Source: Acidobacteriota bacterium (GTDB taxonomy: Bacteria; Acidobacteriota; Thermoanaerobaculia; UBA5066). Taken from it: a DNA stretch of 64,000 nucleotides. Made by a program: the position numbers and the translations under genes. The notes under the pieces are model-generated. The model did not search any database. It saw nothing but the letters and a program-made list of their open reading frames with translations, and was not told the DNA's origin. The stretch lies in assembly GCA_008363385.1 (NCBI GenBank), contig RHKY01000013.1, positions 1-64,000 on the forward strand, in the 5' to 3' direction. Shown in pieces: positions 60,869 to 64,000 of this stretch. Every line of letters begins with the position of its first letter. Positions within the stretch are counted from its first letter, which is position 1.

Positions 60869-63216
60869 CGGCGGGCGCTCCAGTCCCTGAAGGTGGCCGG
60901 CGACACGGGGTCGTCCGGGCAGAACCGGCCGGCGGCGCAGCCCGTCCCGCCGCGCTCCTTCTCCAGCAGCTCGATCCAGGCCGCTCCCGGGCGGTCCCGG
61001 CCGACGTCGCGGAACACCGCCCCGGTCGCCGGCTCCCCCCGGTTGTGCGCACCGAGGCGCAGCCGCCCGGCCACGACGGCGGCCTCTTCCCGGGAGAGGG
61101 GTTCGTCCGGTCCGAAGCGGCCGCCGGGGAGCCCGTCCATCAGGCCGCTCGCCACGGCCGCCTCGATCGCGACGTGGAGCGGATGGCTCGCCGGGACGTC
61201 CGGGAAGCCCGACGGCCCTCGGGCGGCGGACGTCGCGCCGGAGAGGCACGCAGCGATCCGGGCCGCCTCCCCGCGGGAGAATCCGGGGTCGACGTGACGG
61301 ACGGGATACCCGCCGCGGCGCAGGGCGGCGGCGAAGACGGCGGCGGCCTCCTCGATCGAAGGGGGACAGCACCGGGCCCCGCCGTCCGAAGGCGCGGCGA
61401 CCGAAGGGTCCATCTCCCCCGGCCGGACTTCCCTCGAGTGGGCTGCGTCCAGGACCCAGCGCGCGCCGGGCCCGAGCAGCTCCAGCCGGCCCAGCGAGAA
61501 CCAGGGGGGGCTGAACTCCACGCGCGTGCTCCCGTCCGGCTGCTCCACCAGGCGCCCCCCGAGGGAGGTGGACAGCACGTAGCGGCACGGGCCGGGAGCG
61601 GTCCTCAGGAGCGGGACGCCCTCCATCCACTCCGGCACCGGGATCCCGGCGACCTCGAGGATCGTCGGCGCCACGTCGACGAGCTGGACCGTGCCCGGGA
61701 CGCGCTCCCGGCGTTGCCCTCCGGGCAGGCGGAACAGGAGCGGGACCGGGGCGTGGACCCGGTATTCCCTCCCGTGGTCCGAGTAGACCACCACGAGCGT
61801 CCGGTCGAGCAGGCCCCGCTCCCGTAGGTCCGCGAGGAAGTCGCGGACGCGCTGGTCGAACTCCAGCGTCGCGTCGTCCAGGAAGTCCGGGTGGAAGGCC
61901 CTGTCCTGCTCCTTCCCCGCCGAGAACGTCCGCTTCGCCGGGTGGAACGTCGGGCCGTGCGTGCCGAGGAAGTGCACGTGCGCGAAGAACGGCTCCGAGG
62001 TCGAGCGGGAGAACTCGAGGAGGCGCGAGGCCCGCTCGGTGTCGCTCTCCTGGGACGACAGCCCCGACGTCACCTGCGCGAACGGGTCGGGCATGCGTCG
62101 CCCGAGGAAGAGGTGCGCCAGACGCTCGGCGATCCGGGCCCAGCTCAGCGCCAGCAGGTGGCTCCCCGACTCGCCGAGGACGGCGCGGACCCGGGGTCCG
62201 GGCTCGAGCATCGCGACCGTCGTGCCGGCGACGACGTCGAAGCCGCCGAGGATCCGGAGCTCCAGCGGGTCGGCGTACCCGCGCACGCCCGCGTCGAAGC
62301 AGCGGTAGCCGTTCCGCCTCAGGATGCCGGGAAGGTGCTCGAAGGCGTCCCGCCCCCTGAGGACGTCCGGGGGGTACTGCACCCGGGTCGTCGCGGGGTG
62401 CTTCCCGGTGAGGAGCGACGTGAGCGAGCCCGTCGTCTGTCCGGAGTTGCTGAAGGCCCTCTCGAAGACCACGGACGACTCCGAGAGCTCGCGAAGGAAC
62501 GGGGTCGTGTCGCGTGCGTACCCGTGGAGGGACGTGCGGGAGGCGTCCAGGCCGTCCGCACCGAGAAGGACGACGTTCGGGAGAGGGCCCGACGCCCGTA
62601 CGGGAGCGGCGAGGCGAGGCGGCTCGCCGCCCGCCTCCGAGAGGGCCACCAGCGCGACGAGCCCGGCGGCCGACACGAGGCCCAGGAGGACGACCGCCTT
62701 CCGCGCACCGGCCGGGGACCGGGGGATCGACGCGCCCGGCAAGCGCCACCAGATGCGGGCGAGGAGCCCGACGAACGCGGCGGCGTAGGCGATCCGGACG
62801 GCCCCGCCCGCGTTGGGGATGCCGAACCCGAAGAGCGTGATCGTGAAGTTGTCGACGAGGAGCATCACCAGGACGGCGACGGCCGTGGCCGGCAAGACGC
62901 GGCCGATCGCGGAGGCGAATCGCGAGGCGCTCGGCGCGAGGGACGCCAGGAGGACGAACGGCAGGAGGGCCGCGATCCCCGCCAGGGCGGACGCGAGGAC
63001 GAGGCGCAGGGGAGCGCCGACCCGCTCCGTCCACGAGAGCCCCAGGAGGACCGACGGCTTCGTCGCGAAGAAGAGGCACTCGGAAGCAGCGACGAGGCCC
63101 AGGACCGCGCCGGCGGACAGGGCGACCCGCCAGAGGCCGCCGCCCCGGAGACGTTCCGCCGAAGGTGCGGGTGCGGCTGCCGGGGAACGCTGCTCGTCGG
63201 GGCAGTTCTCGCTCAT
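60865..63216 (-). CDS. Membrane sulfatase-superfamily enzyme with C-terminal SLH repeats
   Basis: A 783-residue protein. About four to five membrane helices at the N-terminus, then the sulfatase-type domain: NVVLLGADGLDASRTSLHGY, NSGQTTGSLTSLLTG (nucleophile region), FAHVHFLGTHGPTFHP, VVYSDHGREYRVHAPVPLLF. The final 170 residues contain S-layer-homology repeats: FSRGEAARIAACL, GFPDVPASHPLHVAIEAAVASG, DGLPGGRFGPDEPLSREEA and RFCPDDPVSPATFRDW. SLH repeats usually bind cell-wall polysaccharide, so the fusion would anchor the enzyme at its substrate. ATG at 63216 with GGGAGGG upstream. First of a two-gene unit. Confidence 0.8.
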   Translation of the reverse strand: MSENCPDEQRSPAAAPAPSAERLRGGGLWRVALSAGAVLGLVAASECLFFATKPSVLLGLSWTERVGAPLRLVLASALAGIAALLPFVLLASLAPSASRFASAIGRVLPATAVAVLVMLLVDNFTITLFGFGIPNAGGAVRIAYAAAFVGLLARIWWRLPGASIPRSPAGARKAVVLLGLVSAAGLVALVALSEAGGEPPRLAAPVRASGPLPNVVLLGADGLDASRTSLHGYARDTTPFLRELSESSVVFERAFSNSGQTTGSLTSLLTGKHPATTRVQYPPDVLRGRDAFEHLPGILRRNGYRCFDAGVRGYADPLELRILGGFDVVAGTTVAMLEPGPRVRAVLGESGSHLLALSWARIAERLAHLFLGRRMPDPFAQVTSGLSSQESDTERASRLLEFSRSTSEPFFAHVHFLGTHGPTFHPAKRTFSAGKEQDRAFHPDFLDDATLEFDQRVRDFLADLRERGLLDRTLVVVYSDHGREYRVHAPVPLLFRLPGGQRRERVPGTVQLVDVAPTILEVAGIPVPEWMEGVPLLRTAPGPCRYVLSTSLGGRLVEQPDGSTRVEFSPPWFSLGRLELLGPGARWVLDAAHSREVRPGEMDPSVAAPSDGGARCCPPSIEEAAAVFAAALRRGGYPVRHVDPGFSRGEAARIAACLSGATSAARGPSGFPDVPASHPLHVAIEAAVASGLMDGLPGGRFGPDEPLSREEAAVVAGRLRLGAHNRGEPATGAVFRDVGRDRPGAAWIELLEKERGGTGCAAGRFCPDDPVSPATFRDWSARR

Positions 63217-63407
63217 CGGGGCCGCGGCCCTCCCTCTCGCTGCTCGGTTCCTCTCGGGGGCTTCGCGGCGCACCGCGCCGGAAGCGCCAGAAGGATAGCC
63301 AGAGTCCGCCGATTCTCAAAGGACCGGAGCCGCCGGCCTCGAGTGCGGTCCCTGGACTCGAAACGTCTCGGTCCCCTGGCCAGAGGAACGCAGACTCGGG
63401 GACGTCC

Positions 63408-64000
63408 CTACCGGATCAGCCCGAGCTTCCGGCAGACCCGCCAGTAGGCGTTCGCAGCGCGCCACGTCCGCGAGCGGTGGATCCGGGCGAGGTCGGCGCT
63501 CGCTCGCTCGTGGAGCGCCCGGGCCTCGGCGAGGGCGCGGCGGAGCTCCTCGCCCGCGGAGCGCTCCGCGCCGCAGGTCGCCTCCGAGGCCTGGAGTCGT
63601 CGCGCCCACTCCTGGCGCTCGGCATCCCGGGAGCGTGCCGACTCCGCCTCCGCCCTCGCGGAGGCCGAGGCGAGGTCCTCGTGAGCCCCTCTCAGCCCGT
63701 CGAGCTCCCTCTCGACGGCCTCGCGCCTCCGGGCCTCGTCGCGGAGCGCCTCCTCGGAGCGCCGGCGCGCCGCCTCGGAATCACGCCGAGCGCTCTCCAG
63801 CTCCCACCGGAGCGAGTGGAGGTCCTCCACGGCCAACGTGGACCGGGCGGACTCGGCCGCGAGTTCGTCGAGCGCCCGCTCCAGCGCCCGGCCGAGGCCG
63901 GCCGCGCTGTCGGCAGCACGTCGGCGCGCCTCTTCGGCGGAGCGCCTGGCCTCGCCCTCGCGCTGAAGCGCGTCCCTCCGGGCTTCGAGCTCGGCGGCAG
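63408..64000 (-). CDS. C-terminal part of a coiled-coil surface-polysaccharide protein (partial)
   Basis: The frame stays open to the window edge; 196 codons are visible. The sequence is nearly all coiled coil (EARRSAEEARRRAADSAAG, ELDGLRGAHEDLASAS), ending in HRSRTWRAANAYWRVCRKLG. That ending matches the end of the coiled coil in the 1556-residue protein (SRLWRVGTAYWRLLRSLGLL). An N-terminal enzyme domain, such as a methyltransferase or glycosyltransferase, probably lies outside the window. Confidence 0.65.
   Translation of the reverse strand, partial: AAELEARRDALQREGEARRSAEEARRRAADSAAGLGRALERALDELAAESARSTLAVEDLHSLRWELESARRDSEAARRRSEEALRDEARRREAVERELDGLRGAHEDLASASARAEAESARSRDAERQEWARRLQASEATCGAERSAGEELRRALAEARALHERASADLARIHRSRTWRAANAYWRVCRKLGLIR

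Overview
The window joins two stretches of very different DNA. Positions 1 to about 33,118 are an accessory region, roughly 60-65% G+C by eye, full of recombinases, unknown proteins and defence-type genes. Positions 33,119 to 64,000 are about 70% G+C by eye and hold tidy bacterial housekeeping operons. The junction is a minus-strand selenocysteine tRNA (33119-33218). A bacterial phage-type integrase and a small excisionase-like protein lie just past the tRNA 3' end, as expected for an element integrated into a tRNA gene. The far end of the island is not recognised and probably lies left of position 1. The chromosomal half (two-membrane envelope with porins, PstSCAB-PhoBRU, multihaem cytochrome, SLH-containing protein, selC) fits a high-G+C Gram-negative bacterium. 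An Acidobacteriota-like host is only a guess.

Island, left part (1-7.8 kb): the end of an IS21-type istB; a split lycopene cyclase (crtYc/crtYd); a convergent operon for an SSS-type transporter and a small membrane protein, which shares a palindromic operator-like sequence with crtYc; a very short tyrosine recombinase; membrane proteins; and a SAM methyltransferase.

Island, middle and right (7.8-32.8 kb): two operons each contain a HerA/FtsK-like ATPase followed by a winged-helix-like stretch and a C-terminal 'EVET' nuclease-like domain. One operon (7780-11212, minus) pairs the ATPase with a coiled-coil protein and an unknown protein. The other (26847-31623, plus) pairs it with a VWA-like lipoprotein, two polytopic membrane proteins and a zinc-ribbon protein, and leads directly into the excisionase-like gene and the integrase. 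Between them lie an orphan DNA methyltransferase, an HD phosphohydrolase, two HEPN-domain proteins, an archaeal-type integrase with a zinc ribbon, and two secreted proteins. A 12-bp word, consensus ATTGCGCCTAAC, occurs ten times between 8.4 and 31.4 kb, always on the plus strand, whatever the direction or frame of the gene it lies in. I suggest the two ATPases form a DNA-translocating or transfer apparatus and that the polar word may be its orientation signal. That link is inference.

Chromosome (33.1-64 kb): a family 1 glycosidase, a PHP-domain protein and a GT21-like glycosyltransferase on the plus strand; then a minus-strand pstS-pstC-pstA-pstB-phoB-phoR-phoU operon in which most genes overlap by 4 nt. 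It diverges from two tandem phosphate-porin genes, and each side of the divergent promoter carries three 11-bp repeats that look like PHO boxes. After a multihaem NapC/NirT-like cytochrome comes a surface-polysaccharide locus: wecB, two coiled-coil glycosyltransferases (one a 1556-residue fusion of three glycosyltransferase domains and a methyltransferase), a lipoprotein, two membrane-bound sulfatase-superfamily enzymes (one ending in SLH repeats), and the end of another coiled-coil protein at the window edge.
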